The notes: generated by a model not told the origin, from the letters alone. 24,302 nucleotides of DNA from CAMCQY01 sp044370415 (GCA_044370415.1 JBILVO010000049.1:1-24302), one strand, 5' to 3'; positions 13,780 to 21,152 are shown, numbered from the stretch's first letter. Translations and numbers: made by a program.

Positions 13780-15129
13780 TCAGTCGCCGCGGAGCTTCAG
13801 GCCCCGCTCGGCCAGCTTCTCCCGCACCTCGTTGAGGCTCGTGACGCCGAAATTCTTGCACTCCATCAGGTCGTCGGCCGTCCGGCGCACGAGGTCGGCG
13901 ACGATGTTGATGCCGAGCCTCGAGGTGCACTTCCGCGCGCGCACCGAGAGGTTGAGCTCGGTGATCGGCAGCGACAGGAGTTCCTGATCGTCGGTCGAGG
14001 GCTCGCCCACCACTTCGGGGGGAAGTTCCTCGACGCCCGTGGGCGCGGCGAACTGGCCGAGCGACAGCCCCTTCGACGCGAGCATCTCCTTGATCTCGAT
14101 AAGGCTGGTTTCGCCGAAGTTCTTGCTGGCCAGGATCTCCTCCTCGGTCGTCCTCGCGAGGTCGCCGAGCGTGTGGATCCCCATCTTCTGCAGGCAGTTG
14201 CGACTGCGGACCGAGAGCTCGAAGTCGCTGACGGGCAGGCCCATCACCTGGTCGATCCGATCCCGCTGCTTCTGCTCCTGCTCCTCGGTGCGGAGGTCGC
14301 CGGCGGCCGTCGAATCCTTGAGGAACAGCCGCGCCCGCGGGTGGTCGGGGAACGCCTCGAGGATCCGGCGGTAGCACTGCTGGGCCTTGAGGAAATCGCT
14401 GCGGTCCTCATGGATGATGCCGAGGTTGAGCAGTGCCCCGAGCGACGCGGGATACCGCTGCAGCGAACGCTCGTAGCAGGCCTGTGCCTCCTCGTCATTT
14501 CCGGCGCGGTCGTTGAGCACCCCCAGCGAGAAGAGTGCGTGGGCGTGGCCCGGATCGATTGCGGTCGCCTTCTCGAAGGCCTCGGCCACCTCGGCCGCCG
14601 CGGCGCCCTCCGCGGCGAGCACCGCGCCTCTGGCCGCCCAGTAGTCGGCAGATCGCTTCGCCGCGTCGCCGTCCTTGCTCGACGCCAGTGCGTCGAGCGT
14701 CTTGGCCGCGTCACCGAGCTGGCCCGCCGCCCGCTGTGCGTCGGCGACGGCAGCGCCGCAGACCACTGCGTCGTAACCCGACTTCTTCGCCGCCTCGAAG
14801 GACTCGCGAGCCTTGTCGAAGTGCTCGAGCGCCGCATGCGCGAGGCCCTGGTGGTAGATCGCCAGTGCGCCGCCGTCCGCCGCCCGCAGCGTCTCGAGGG
14901 CGGCTTCGTAGCGGCCCAGCAGGTACTGGCACACGCCCAGCCTGACCGAGGCGGCGGGGCTGCGGTCGCTGATCTGCTCCGCTTCGCGGACCGCGGCCCG
15001 CAGTTCGCGGTGTGCGGACACATCGCTCGCCAGCGCCGCGGTCAGCTCCTTGATCTCGGTCGGGCCAAACGACCCGGTGCCGGTCACGAGTTCACGAACG
15101 TCGACGGAGGTCTTTGCGGAGGCGACCAT
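13780..15129 (-). CDS. TPR protein with two tandem RNA-polymerase alpha-CTD modules
   Basis: 449 residues from the ATG at 15129, chosen because AAGGA (15140-15136) lies six bases upstream; a longer frame to 15162 has no such site. Residues about 40-275 are tetratricopeptide repeats (for example YLLGRYEAALETLRAADGG, and GALLNLGIIHEDRSDFLKAQ). Then come two copies of the helix-hairpin-helix domain of RNA polymerase alpha: about 297-357 (FELSVRSRNCLQKMGIHTL, KNFGETSLIEIKEMLASKG) and about 386-447 (LNLSVRARKCTSRLGINIV, KNFGVTSLNEVREKLAERG). In the E. coli domain the arginine of VRSANC (R265) contacts UP-element DNA; both copies keep it (R308, R397), and the asparagine three residues later is kept only in copy 1 (N311, against K400). 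There is no RNA-polymerase assembly domain, so this is not RpoA. Soluble. It probably binds DNA or sigma/activator surfaces, with TPRs as a protein-binding arm; this is inference. Confidence 0.88.
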   Translation of the reverse strand: MVASAKTSVDVRELVTGTGSFGPTEIKELTAALASDVSAHRELRAAVREAEQISDRSPAASVRLGVCQYLLGRYEAALETLRAADGGALAIYHQGLAHAALEHFDKARESFEAAKKSGYDAVVCGAAVADAQRAAGQLGDAAKTLDALASSKDGDAAKRSADYWAARGAVLAAEGAAAAEVAEAFEKATAIDPGHAHALFSLGVLNDRAGNDEEAQACYERSLQRYPASLGALLNLGIIHEDRSDFLKAQQCYRRILEAFPDHPRARLFLKDSTAAGDLRTEEQEQKQRDRIDQVMGLPVSDFELSVRSRNCLQKMGIHTLGDLARTTEEEILASKNFGETSLIEIKEMLASKGLSLGQFAAPTGVEELPPEVVGEPSTDDQELLSLPITELNLSVRARKCTSRLGINIVADLVRRTADDLMECKNFGVTSLNEVREKLAERGLKLRGD

Positions 15130-15135
15130 CAAGGG

Positions 15136-15178
15136 TCCTTTCGGTTCGATCGGGCTGGCCACGGCGACGCCGCGGCCA
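15136..15178 (-). promoter_or_regulatory. Leader hairpin and ribosome binding site of the TPR/alpha-CTD gene
   Basis: Between tRNA-Thr and the gene start the minus strand folds into a ten-pair hairpin with a three-base loop (15178-15169 with 15165-15156, one G-T pair). AAGGA (15140-15136) then lies six bases before the ATG. There is no T-run, so it may be a processing or stability signal for a shared tRNA-mRNA transcript. Confidence 0.4.
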
Positions 15179-15202
15179 CGGGGACTGTGGACGGGGAACG
15201 AG

Positions 15203-15276
15203 AGCCAGCGGTGGGAATCGAACCCACAACCCCCGCATTACGAATGCGGTGCTCTGCCAATTGAAGCTACGCTGGC
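15203..15276 (-). tRNA. tRNA-Thr (anticodon CGT)
   Basis: The minus strand folds into a complete cloverleaf. The acceptor stem GCCAGCG/CGCTGGC has seven exact pairs, and the D-arm GCTT/GAGC has a short loop containing TTGG. The anticodon stem CCGCA/TGCGG holds loop TTCGTAA, anticodon CGT, reading ACG. The variable loop has five bases, and the T-arm GTGGG/CCCAC holds loop TTCGATT. The discriminator base is T and CCA is not encoded. The TPR/alpha-CTD gene follows 73 bases downstream on the same strand. Confidence 0.95.
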
Positions 15277-15337
15277 CCGGCGGGGCTGGCGCGGGAGTCG
15301 CGGCACGCCGCGGCATCCAGGCTGCCCAGAACACCGC

Positions 15338-15367
15338 ACAGTAGCGCACGACGCCCCCCACAGTCAA
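15338..15367 (-). promoter_or_regulatory. Probable promoter for tRNA-Thr
   Basis: On the minus strand TTGACT (15367-15362) and TACTGT (15343-15338) are 18 bases apart, matching the -35 and -10 consensus at five and three of six positions. Transcription would start about 55 bases before the mature tRNA, and could continue into the TPR/alpha-CTD gene. Confidence 0.4.
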
Positions 15368-15449
15368 GGGTCGCCGCGACGCCCGGTCGGAAGCCGACGG
15401 CACGCGGGAGGAAAGCGGTCGCCGCCGCAGCGGGCCGCCCCATCGGCCC

Positions 15450-15471
15450 GAGGCCGTTCCGAGGCCGTTCC
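15450..15471. repeat. Tandem 11-base duplication
   Basis: GAGGCCGTTCC occurs twice back to back (15450-15460 and 15461-15471), just before the foldback element. It is probably a simple slippage duplication in non-coding DNA. Confidence 0.6.
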
Positions 15472-15491
15472 GCGGGTCGAAAACCAAACAA

Positions 15492-15589
15492 AAGTGGGGC
15501 CTCTGACCCCGACAGGAGCGCCCTGTCGTGGCCGCAAGGGTCAGGGGCATGGCACCCTGCGGCCGGGATAAAGGTCGGAGGCCCCACTT
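15492..15589. repeat. 98-base foldback with three-way-junction potential (REP/MITE-like or ncRNA)
   Basis: Outer stem: 15492-15508 (AAGTGGGGCCTCTGACC) pairs with 15573-15589 over 17 positions with one wobble. Inner hairpin A: CGACAGG (15510-15516) with CCTGTCG (15522-15528), five-base loop. Inner hairpin B: GGCCGCA-A-GGGT (15530-15541) with ACCCTGCGGCC (15554-15564), one bulged A. A competing pairing exists: CTGACCC (15503-15509) with GGGTCAG (15538-15544). On the minus strand the outer stem runs into a T-rich tail (ACTTTTGTTTGG, then TTTTC), so it could also terminate transcription. A separate GC hairpin lies at 15606-15623. The structure is seen directly; identity as a repetitive element or a structured RNA is inference. 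Confidence 0.6.
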
Positions 15590-15982
15590 CGAAAGTGTGG
15601 CGGCTGCCGGGCGCCGGCCCGGCGAGCGATACGAGAAGCAAGCATCTGTCGTGCCAAATAGTTTTGAATGGTGTTTTTTCGCCGCTGCGAGCGGGATGGG
15701 GCCCCGGGTTCCTCACCGAACAAGGCTGGATTCCTCAGGACCATTGCAGGCAGATGGCCGGCGGGGTGGTCGAGGGCCGCGGCCCGTCTCCGTTCGCCCG
15801 CCGGCCCGCGGGCCGGCGCGGAATGCGACGCGGAATGCACCTGGCGCGGCAATTTGCGCCGGCCGACCGCGGCGGCGGACTCCGCTGGTCGGGCGGCATC
15901 CGCGAGCGGTCGTGGTGCCGCCTGTGCTGCGGCCTGGCCCTCGTGCGTCGCCTCGCGACGGGGCGAGTGGGCACGCGGGCTG

Positions 15983-15988
15983 TATGAT
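15983..15988 (+). promoter_or_regulatory. -10-like box upstream of kdsA
   Basis: TATGAT (15983-15988) matches the -10 consensus at five of six positions and would place a transcription start about 50 bases before the kdsA GTG. No -35 match is seen at normal spacing, so this is tentative. The ATG inside it (15984) is in frame with kdsA and could be mistaken for the start. Confidence 0.3.
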
Positions 15989-16043
15989 CGTGGCGTTTAC
16001 TGCCGGCGCATCCGCCTGCCGAAATCTTCACGAGGCCCGTCGC

Positions 16044-16886
16044 GTGACCCCCAGACTTCCCGCCGTCGTCGGCCCGCACCGCTGCGGGCCGGGCCAGCCG
16101 CTCCTCCTGATCGCCGGCCCGTGCGTCATCGACAGCGAGCGGCTGTGCCTCGAGATCGCCGAGCATCTCGTCGCCCTCGGCCGCGAGTTCGGCGTGCAGG
16201 TGGTCTTCAAGGCGTCGTTCGACAAGGCCAACCGCACGAGCGTCTCCTCCTTCCGTGGCCTCGGCATCGATGAGGGGCTGGCGGTGCTCGCGCGGGTCCG
16301 CGCCGCGACGGGGCTGCCGGTCACGACCGACGTCCATCTGCCCGAGCAGGCCGTGGCAGCGGGGCAGGTGTGCGATCTGCTGCAGATCCCCGCATTCCTC
16401 TGCCGGCAGACCGACCTGCTCCTCGCCGCCGCCGCCACGGGCCGGGCCGTCAACGTGAAGAAGGGGCAGTTCGTCGCCCCGGGTGACATGAAGCACGCCG
16501 TCGCCAAGCTGCTCGCCGGCGGCTGCCAGGACGTGATGCTCTGCGAGCGCGGGACGTTCTTCGGATACGGTCGTCTCGTCAACGACTTCGCCGGGCTGGT
16601 GACGATGCGCGGTCTCGGCGTGCCGGTCATCTTCGACGCCACGCACTCCGTACAGCAGCCCGCCAGCCGCGGTGACTCGACCGGCGGCGACCGCGGGCTG
16701 GTCGAGCCACTGGCCCGGGCCGCGGCCGCGGTGGGCATTGACGGGCTCTTCTTGGAGACGCACCCTGATCCGGATCAGAGCCCCAGCGACGGCCCGAACA
16801 TGGTGCCACTGGGGCAGCTGCGGAGCGTGCTGCAGCGTGTGCTGCTGATCCACGAGGCGCGACTGGCGGGGATGGAGATCACCTGA
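16044..16886 (+). CDS. kdsA: 3-deoxy-D-manno-octulosonate 8-phosphate synthase, metal-dependent class
   Basis: 280-residue cytosolic enzyme condensing phosphoenolpyruvate with arabinose 5-phosphate to make Kdo-8-phosphate for the LPS core. The GTG at 16044 is chosen because GAGG (16032-16035) lies eight bases before it and the length matches the family (about 280); an in-frame ATG at 15984 would add 20 unconserved residues. Motifs: IAGPC (23-27), KASFDKANRTS (56-66), TDVH (95-98), QIPAFLCRQTDLL (114-126), NVKKGQF (137-143), FGYGRLVND (173-181), FDATHSVQQP (197-206). C27, H201, E238 and D249 have the same spacing as the metal ligands C11, H185, E222 and D233 of the Aquifex enzyme, so it belongs to the metal-dependent class, unlike E. 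coli KdsA, which has Asn at the cysteine position. The stop overlaps the next start by one base (TGATG). Confidence 0.95.
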   Translation: MTPRLPAVVGPHRCGPGQPLLLIAGPCVIDSERLCLEIAEHLVALGREFGVQVVFKASFDKANRTSVSSFRGLGIDEGLAVLARVRAATGLPVTTDVHLPEQAVAAGQVCDLLQIPAFLCRQTDLLLAAAATGRAVNVKKGQFVAPGDMKHAVAKLLAGGCQDVMLCERGTFFGYGRLVNDFAGLVTMRGLGVPVIFDATHSVQQPASRGDSTGGDRGLVEPLARAAAAVGIDGLFLETHPDPDQSPSDGPNMVPLGQLRSVLQRVLLIHEARLAGMEIT

Positions 16887-18577
16887 TGGTGCGGCATGCT
16901 GGCGGTTGCGGGCAGGCTCCTCGTGCGTCCCGCGCTCAGGCCGGCGCCTGGCTGGCGGCGGCGTGCACGTGCCTCGGCTGCGGCGGGCCGCAGCCCCCTG
17001 CCCTGCCGGCGTCAGCGCCAGCCGCCTCGGCGGACGTGCGGACGATGCCGGCGGTGTCTGACGAGGTCCGCGAGCAGCTGCTCGACGGTGCGGTCGCGGT
17101 GCTCGACCGGCTGGAGGACTACGACGAGCAGTCGGCGTTCGCGCAGGTGTTCGATCGCCTGAACCAGTGGAGCCACGCGACCGGCGCCGCCGGCTTCGAG
17201 GCTGGCGGCTGGCGGGTCGATCCGCTGTTTGCCGCCCTGCCCGCCCGGCTGCGCGAGGGCACCACGCCGGAGTCCCTGGGCGGCCGGGTCTTCGACGCGA
17301 CGGTCGACGTGTCGGCGCTGCGCGACCAGCGGTGGCTCTCCGACATCGCCGCGACGGCGCGGGGCGATGCCGTCGAGGATCTCGACATCGCCGTCAACCT
17401 TTTTCGCTGGACAACGCGGTCGCTCGCTCTCGTGAGCGATCCGCCGCTGGTGCCGACCGACGCTGCCCCCGGCAGCCGCTGGTTCCTGCCGGGCGAGATC
17501 CTGCTCTCCGGCCGCGCCAGCTCCGCCCAGCGGGCGTGGATCTTCCTCGAGCTCCTGCGGCATGCGGGACTCGACGGGGTGATGCTCGCGACGGGGCAGG
17601 CGGATCGCGGGAGCGTGCGGGCCTGGGTGCCTGCGCTCGTTTCGGGAGGGGAGGCCTGGCTCTTCGAGCCGACCTACGGCATACCGATCCCGGGCCCGGA
17701 CGGCAGCGGCGTGGCCACGGCGCGGCAGGCCGCCGCCGATCCGGCGGTGCTCGAGCGGCTCTCGTTCCCGGACCGCCGCTACCCGGTGCAGGCCGGAGAC
17801 ATCGCGGGACTGTCCGTGCTCGTGGCGGCCGACCCGTGGAATCTGTCACGCCGCATGAAGGCGGCGGAGGCGCAGCTCGTGGGCAGCCGCGCCACACGGC
17901 TCGCGCTCGACGCCAGCGGCCTCGCCGAGCGGGCGCTGCGGGCGCTCGACGCCGACGCCGGGGCGGCCACTCCGGCAACGCGGGCCGGCCTGTGGGAGTT
18001 TCCCTGGGAGGCCGTCACCCGGCGCCGCGGCAACGACGGCCGCGTGCGGGCGGCGCTCGGCAGGGAACTCGGAGTGATGTCGGTGACGCTCGCGGAGGCA
18101 ACGGGGGGCGGCGAGGGCGGTCGTCGTGGGACGCGGATCGTGCGGCCGCTCTACTCGGCGCGGCTGCGGGAGTTTCGCGGTCAGCTCGACGGGCCTGATG
18201 GGGCGAAGGTGAGCTACCTCGCCGCCCGCCCGGGGAAGCAGGCCTTGGCGGAGGCCGTCGCTCAGGCGGCTCCCGAGCAGGCCGACGCGGTCCGGCGGCT
18301 CTTCGAGCAGATGAAGGAGGACGCCACGTACTGGCTCGGCACGCTGACGCTCGCCGAGGGGGAATACGAGACCGCCGTCGACTACCTGGGCAGGATGATC
18401 CTCGAGGCGGCTCCGGACAGCCGCTGGGCCGACGCGGCGCGGGTGAACCTGGCCCGTGCGTACGTCGGCCTCGGCCGCACGGCCGCGGCCGCCACGCTGC
18501 TCCGCGAGGACCAGTCGCCGCAGCGGTTCGGCAGCAGGCTCCTGGCGGCGGAGCTGGAAAACACCCCGAAACCCTGA
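16886..18577 (+). CDS. Exported transglutaminase-like protein with C-terminal TPR, probably non-catalytic
   Basis: 563 residues. The N-terminus has basic residues, a hydrophobic AGAWLAAACTCLGCGG stretch and cysteines at 27, 29 and 32, suggesting export and perhaps a lipoprotein, although no cysteine sits in a canonical lipobox. Residues about 165-270 have the layout of a transglutaminase core: DLDIAVNLFRWTTRSLAL, GEILLSGRASSAQRAWIFLE, LLRHAGLDGVMLA, RAWVPALV and WLFEPTYGIPIPG. The catalytic cysteine, histidine and aspartate of true transglutaminases appear replaced (Ser/Ala before the LLR.AGL helix, RAWV instead of HAWV, FEP instead of DP). Residues about 480-545 are TPR-like (GEYETAVDYLGRMILEA, WADAARVNLARAYVGLG). 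The start overlaps the kdsA stop by one base, so expression is coupled to Kdo synthesis. Function unknown; an envelope scaffold role is plausible but unproven. Confidence 0.78.
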   Translation: MVRHAGGCGQAPRASRAQAGAWLAAACTCLGCGGPQPPALPASAPAASADVRTMPAVSDEVREQLLDGAVAVLDRLEDYDEQSAFAQVFDRLNQWSHATGAAGFEAGGWRVDPLFAALPARLREGTTPESLGGRVFDATVDVSALRDQRWLSDIAATARGDAVEDLDIAVNLFRWTTRSLALVSDPPLVPTDAAPGSRWFLPGEILLSGRASSAQRAWIFLELLRHAGLDGVMLATGQADRGSVRAWVPALVSGGEAWLFEPTYGIPIPGPDGSGVATARQAAADPAVLERLSFPDRRYPVQAGDIAGLSVLVAADPWNLSRRMKAAEAQLVGSRATRLALDASGLAERALRALDADAGAATPATRAGLWEFPWEAVTRRRGNDGRVRAALGRELGVMSVTLAEATGGGEGGRRGTRIVRPLYSARLREFRGQLDGPDGAKVSYLAARPGKQALAEAVAQAAPEQADAVRRLFEQMKEDATYWLGTLTLAEGEYETAVDYLGRMILEAAPDSRWADAARVNLARAYVGLGRTAAAATLLREDQSPQRFGSRLLAAELENTPKP

Positions 18578-18614
18578 GCGGCTTCCGGGCGGCCCGCCGC
18601 CGTGCGGGGCCGCG

Positions 18615-18643
18615 TTGCCTCCCGCCGCCGCACAGGGTATCCT
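18615..18643 (+). promoter_or_regulatory. Probable promoter for rpmE
   Basis: TTGCCT (18615-18620) and TATCCT (18638-18643) are exactly 17 bases apart and each matches the consensus at four of six positions. The pair lies in the 146-base gap before rpmE and would give a leader of about 75 bases. Confidence 0.42.
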
Positions 18644-18723
18644 CTGCGGTTTCCCCGCGGTGTGCGCCGCGGATGGCGGAACGGTGACCGACGACCCGAC
18701 GGACGATTCGCGACGAGAAGACC

Positions 18724-18972
18724 ATGAAAGAAGAAATCCATCCCCGCTACCTCGACACGGTGGTCCGCTGCGGCTGCGGCAACACGTTCTCGACCCGCAG
18801 CACGGTGCCCGAGATCAAGGTCGACATCTGCAACATGTGCCACCCGTTCTTCACGGGCAAGCTGAAGTTCGTCGACACCGCCGGCCGCATCGAGAAGTTC
18901 AAGTCCAAGTTCGCCGGTGCCGGGTACGCGAGCCTGAAGAAGAAGCCCGCGGCCGACGCGAAGCCGTCCTGA
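18724..18972 (+). CDS. rpmE: 50S ribosomal protein L31, zinc-containing type
   Basis: 82 residues. Starts MKEEIHPRY, the usual L31 N-terminus, then VVRCGCGNTFSTRSTVPEIK and VDICNMCHPFFTGKLKFVD. The CxC plus CxxC cysteines (C16, C18, C36, C39) mark the zinc-binding (C+) form, made under zinc-replete conditions; C-minus paralogues replace it under zinc limitation in some bacteria. DTAGRIEKFKSKFA is the conserved end of the core, and a Lys/Ala-rich tail of about 15 residues extends past it. It sits on the large subunit at the central protuberance. prfA follows after 53 bases, a pairing found in many bacteria. The Shine-Dalgarno is weak (GAGAAG, 18715-18720). Confidence 0.95.
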   Translation: MKEEIHPRYLDTVVRCGCGNTFSTRSTVPEIKVDICNMCHPFFTGKLKFVDTAGRIEKFKSKFAGAGYASLKKKPAADAKPS

Positions 18973-19025
18973 CCGTCGCTGTCGGCCGCCCTGCGGAATC
19001 TCGCGGAGTCGGCCCTGCCGGACCC

Positions 19026-20108
19026 ATGCGCGACCAACTCGAAGCCAAGCTCTCCCGGTTCGAGGAATTGGAGCGCGCCCTCGTCGATCCCGAGGTGCTG
19101 GCGGACCAGTCGCGGCTCTCGGCCACGGCTCGCGAGCACGGCACGCTCGCCCGTCTCGCGTTAAAGTATCGCCAGTTCGTCACGCTCGAGCGGCAGATCG
19201 ACGAACACGTCGCGATGGCTGCCGGCGACGCCGAGCTGAAGGAGCTGGCCGAGGCGGAGCTGCCCGAGCTGCGGGTGCGGCGGGAGCGGGAGTGGGACGA
19301 GCTGCTCGATCTCTGCTCCGACGACGAGGATGCCGACCGGTCCCGGTGCATCATGGAGTTGCGGGCGGGCACCGGGGGCGACGAGGCTGCGCTGTTCGTC
19401 CGCGATCTCTATGAGATGTACCGGCGCTACTGCACCGAGCAGGGCTGGGACGTGGAGGTGATGGACGCCAGCCCCACGGAACTCGGGGGGTTCAAGGAAC
19501 TGGTGCTCGGCCTCGTGGGGCCGGCGATCTTCCGCACGCTGCAGCACGAGAGCGGCGGCCATCGCGTGCAGCGTGTGCCCGACACCGAGACGAAGGGCCG
19601 CATCCACACCTCGGCCGCCACGGTGGCGGTGCTGCCCGAGCCGGAGGACGTGGAGGTGTCGCTGCCCCCCGATTCCTACCGCAAGGATCTCTTCTGCGCG
19701 AGCGGCCCGGGAGGCCAGCACGTCAACAAGACGGCCTCGGCCGTCCGCCTCACGCACCTCGAGACCGGGATCGTGGTGCAGTGCCAGGACGAGAAGAGCC
19801 AGCACAAGAATCTCGCCAAGGCGCTTCGCGTGCTGAAGACGCGGATCTATGAACACCGACGGGAAATCGAGCATTCGAAGCGATCCGCGGAGCGGAAGAC
19901 ACTGGTGGGCTCGGGCGATCGCAGCCAGCGGATCCGCACCTACAACTTCCCGCAGAACCGGCTGACCGACCACAGGATCAACGAGAGCTTCACGCTCGAC
20001 CAGGTGATGGCGGGCCGGCTGGGGCTGGTGATCGACGCGATCGGGCGGCATGCCAGGGAGCAGCGGCGCAGCGACATGGAGCGGTCGGCGAAAACGTCGT
20101 CCGCCTGA
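19026..20108 (+). CDS. prfA: Peptide chain release factor 1
   Basis: 360 residues, exactly the length of E. coli RF1. It reads stop codons UAA and UAG in the ribosomal A site and triggers peptide release. Domain 1 is a coiled-coil-rich helical region (1-105). The entry to domain 2 is MELRAGTGGDEAALFVRDLY. The codon-recognition segment is RVPDTETKGRIHTSAATVAV, with PxT at 185-187 (PDT here, PAT in E. coli), which marks RF1 rather than RF2 (SPF). The catalytic loop ASGPGGQHVNKT has GGQ at 229-231; Q231 is the residue methylated by PrmC. The end is IDAIGRHAREQRR plus a short tail. The ATG at 19026 matches the family N-terminus, with no strong Shine-Dalgarno. prmC starts 54 bases downstream. Confidence 0.96.
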   Translation: MRDQLEAKLSRFEELERALVDPEVLADQSRLSATAREHGTLARLALKYRQFVTLERQIDEHVAMAAGDAELKELAEAELPELRVRREREWDELLDLCSDDEDADRSRCIMELRAGTGGDEAALFVRDLYEMYRRYCTEQGWDVEVMDASPTELGGFKELVLGLVGPAIFRTLQHESGGHRVQRVPDTETKGRIHTSAATVAVLPEPEDVEVSLPPDSYRKDLFCASGPGGQHVNKTASAVRLTHLETGIVVQCQDEKSQHKNLAKALRVLKTRIYEHRREIEHSKRSAERKTLVGSGDRSQRIRTYNFPQNRLTDHRINESFTLDQVMAGRLGLVIDAIGRHAREQRRSDMERSAKTSSA

Positions 20109-20151
20109 GCCGGCACGGCCGGGGTGCCGCACGCCGCGATGCCTGAGAGTG

Positions 20152-20157
20152 AAGGAG
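20152..20157 (+). promoter_or_regulatory. Shine-Dalgarno deciding the prmC start
   Basis: AAGGAG at 20152-20157 lies five bases before ATG 20163. This makes 20163 the start rather than the in-frame ATG at 20124, which lacks a comparable site and would add 13 unconserved residues. Confidence 0.75.
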
Positions 20158-20162
20158 CACGG

Positions 20163-21053
20163 ATGGCCGACGAACGAGATCAGGCAGATGTCTGGACGGT
20201 GGGCCGGCTGCTCACCTGGACGGCCGACTGGCTCGCGGCCCGCGGCAGCGACTCGCCGCGGCTCGACGCCGAGGTGCTGCTGGCCTTCGTCCGCGGCTGC
20301 CCGCGGATCGCCCTCTACACGGCGTTCGACGTGCCGGTGGGCGAGGAGGAGCGCGGCCGCTTTCGGGGCCTCGTGAAGCGCCGCGGCGAAGGCGAGCCGG
20401 TGGCGTATCTGGTGGGCAACCGTGAATTCTTCTCGCTCTCCTTCGCGGTGAGTCCGGCGGTGCTCGTGCCGCGGCCGGAGACGGAAGGACTGGTCGTCCG
20501 GCTGCTCGATCTCTGCCGGCCGCCACCGGCGGATGGCCGCAGGCTGCGGATCGTCGACGTGGGCACCGGTTCCGGGGCGATCGCCGTGACGCTCGCGAAG
20601 CATGTGCCGCACGCCGAATTCGTCGCCACCGACGTCTCGGCGGCCGCGCTCGCGGTGGCCCGGGACAACGCAACGCGGCACGGCGTGGCCGACCGCATCG
20701 AGTTTCTGGAGTGCGATCTGCTCGACCACCCGCGGGCGGCGGGGCCGTGGGACGCGATCGTGAGCAATCCGCCCTACGTCCGCGAGGACGAGTTCGATTC
20801 CCTGCCCCGCGACGTGCGGCTGCACGAGCCGCGCGGAGCGCTCGTATCCGGCCCGAGCGGCGTGGAAGTGATCGCGCGGCTGGCCGCCGCCGCCGAAAAA
20901 ACGCTCGTGCCCGGTGGCTGGCTCGTGGTGGAGGTGGGGCCGGCGGCGGCCGCCGAGGCTGCTCTCGCCGGCTGCGCAGGGCTGCGGCCGGGGCCCACGC
21001 TCAAGGATCTCGCTGGTCTGCCCCGCATCGTGCAGGCCTGTCGCGCCGGGTGA
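20163..21053 (+). CDS. prmC: Release factor glutamine methyltransferase
   Basis: 296 residues. It uses S-adenosylmethionine to N5-methylate the glutamine of the GGQ loop in release factors RF1 and RF2. The N-terminal helical domain contains SPRLDAEVLLAFV (31-43), then EPVAYLVGNREFF (78-90) and VSPAVLVPRPETEGLV, a conserved entry to the methyltransferase fold. The SAM site is VDVGTGSGAIAVTLAK (131-146). The acidic strand VATDVSAAAL follows, and the catalytic SNPPY (201-205) recognises the glutamine side chain. The C-terminus has GWLVVEVG and DLAGLPRIVQACR, as in other PrmC/HemK proteins. Length is normal. Its position right after prfA puts enzyme and substrate in one cluster. Confidence 0.95.
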   Translation: MADERDQADVWTVGRLLTWTADWLAARGSDSPRLDAEVLLAFVRGCPRIALYTAFDVPVGEEERGRFRGLVKRRGEGEPVAYLVGNREFFSLSFAVSPAVLVPRPETEGLVVRLLDLCRPPPADGRRLRIVDVGTGSGAIAVTLAKHVPHAEFVATDVSAAALAVARDNATRHGVADRIEFLECDLLDHPRAAGPWDAIVSNPPYVREDEFDSLPRDVRLHEPRGALVSGPSGVEVIARLAAAAEKTLVPGGWLVVEVGPAAAAEAALAGCAGLRPGPTLKDLAGLPRIVQACRAG

Positions 21054-21152
21054 TGCGGTGGCTGGGGCGGCGGGACCGATGCACCGGACCGCACGGTCGC
21101 TCATAGCGAGCCCCGATTGCCCCTGGCGCCATCGCCTTCCGCCAAGAAGGAC

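Larger units (their letters stand above)
15277..16043. other. 767-base gap between tRNA-Thr and kdsA
   Basis: The open frames here look like GC-rich shadows and none has a recognisable product. Contents: a tRNA promoter candidate (15338-15367), an exact 11-base tandem duplication (15450-15471), the three-way foldback (15492-15589), a GC hairpin (15606-15623), a T-rich patch around 15661-15679, and a -10-like box before kdsA (15983-15988). From about 15690 to 15980 I see nothing assignable. Confidence 0.5.

Noticed and set aside
13470..13780. Whether the gap before DUF4912 is tmRNA, SRP RNA or RNase P RNA
   Set aside because: None of the conserved core sequences of these RNAs could be found by eye; only a generic small-RNA candidate is kept.
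15267..15852. Short minus-strand frames in the tRNA-kdsA gap
   Set aside because: They run through the tRNA or foldback element, lack ribosome binding sites and show no recognisable product.
15528..16043. N-terminal extension of kdsA
   Set aside because: The frame is open but encodes nothing like KdsA, and overlaps the foldback element; the GTG at 16044 gives the family length.
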